Shown here one piece after another: positions 63,923-64,000 of a stretch of DNA of 64,000 nt (position 1 is the first letter of the stretch; each line of letters starts with the position of its first letter). Location of the stretch: assembly GCF_900095285.1 (NCBI RefSeq), contig NZ_LT607734.1, positions 558,001 to 622,000 of the forward strand. The letters are read 5' to 3'. The notes under the pieces are model-generated. The model saw only the letters and a program-made list of their open reading frames with translations, ran no database searches and was not told the origin of the DNA. The DNA is from Fusobacterium gastrosuis (lineage in GTDB: Bacteria > Fusobacteriota > Fusobacteriia > Fusobacteriales > Fusobacteriaceae). The position numbers were made by a program, and so were the translations under genes.

Positions 63923-64000
63923 AATAATATTAAGTATGAATTTTTAGTTGAAAAAATTAATTATTTTTATAAAAATAAGAGAGATTAAAAAGACTTCAGC

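Overview
The window looks like a piece of a Fusobacterium chromosome, probably close to the F. nucleatum group. The DNA is very AT-rich, the cell clearly has an outer membrane (BamA, a TamB-like protein, a Skp-like chaperone, LpxD), and the metabolism is that of an anaerobic amino-acid and citrate fermenter (glutaminase, pyroglutamyl peptidase, C-S lyases, citrate lyase, sodium-pumping oxaloacetate decarboxylase). The species is inference; no rRNA gene is present.

Layout. 0-1.7 kb: an isoprenyl-synthase-like gene and a six-gene tRNA cluster (Pro, Gly, His, Lys, Leu, Gln in transcription order). 1.7-18.1 kb: a DUF2147 secreted protein, then a long minus-strand series that may be one transcript from a promoter at 18.15 kb: ClC, MATE, KtrB, KtrA, MnmG, RsmG, TamB (split by a frameshift), BamA, Skp, LpxD. 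18.2-24 kb: pcp, then plus-strand glsA with a sodium:amino-acid symporter, and two PLP-dependent sulfur amino-acid lyases, the first frameshifted. 24-33.7 kb: a complete sodium-dependent citrate fermentation operon with its GntR-type regulator and two matching operators. 33.8-40.9 kb: a Bax-like glucosaminidase, an ABC importer with a DUF3798 lipoprotein, and a decayed AEC permease. 41-51 kb: pheT, pheS, a phosphodiesterase, gyrA, gyrB, a DciA-like protein, recF and yaaA. 51-54.3 kb: a plasmid-type replication initiator gene (RPA/winged-helix family) and 1.4 kb of extremely AT-rich repeated DNA. 54.3-59.7 kb: rpmH, rnpA, yidD, yidC, jag, mnmE and a second mnmG. 60-64 kb: a GltS-like symporter and an M20 amidohydrolase, divergent from an unrecognised regulator.

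Main point of interest. The stretch from gyrA to mnmG has the gene order of a classical bacterial oriC region, with genes diverging from the AT-rich gap. The position expected for dnaA and dnaN instead holds a plasmid-like RPA-family initiator. The adjoining DNA contains a ~681-bp tandem duplication with TGTATAT-type elements about every 100 bp, the first of which overlaps the initiator's own promoter. This suggests chromosome replication driven or co-driven by a captured Rep protein; it is an inference that needs experiment.

Other notable points are two divergent MnmG paralogues, two single-base homopolymer frameshifts (tamB and a C-S lyase), a shared operator in the citrate cluster, and a mirror-image 19-bp operator pair before the last gene.
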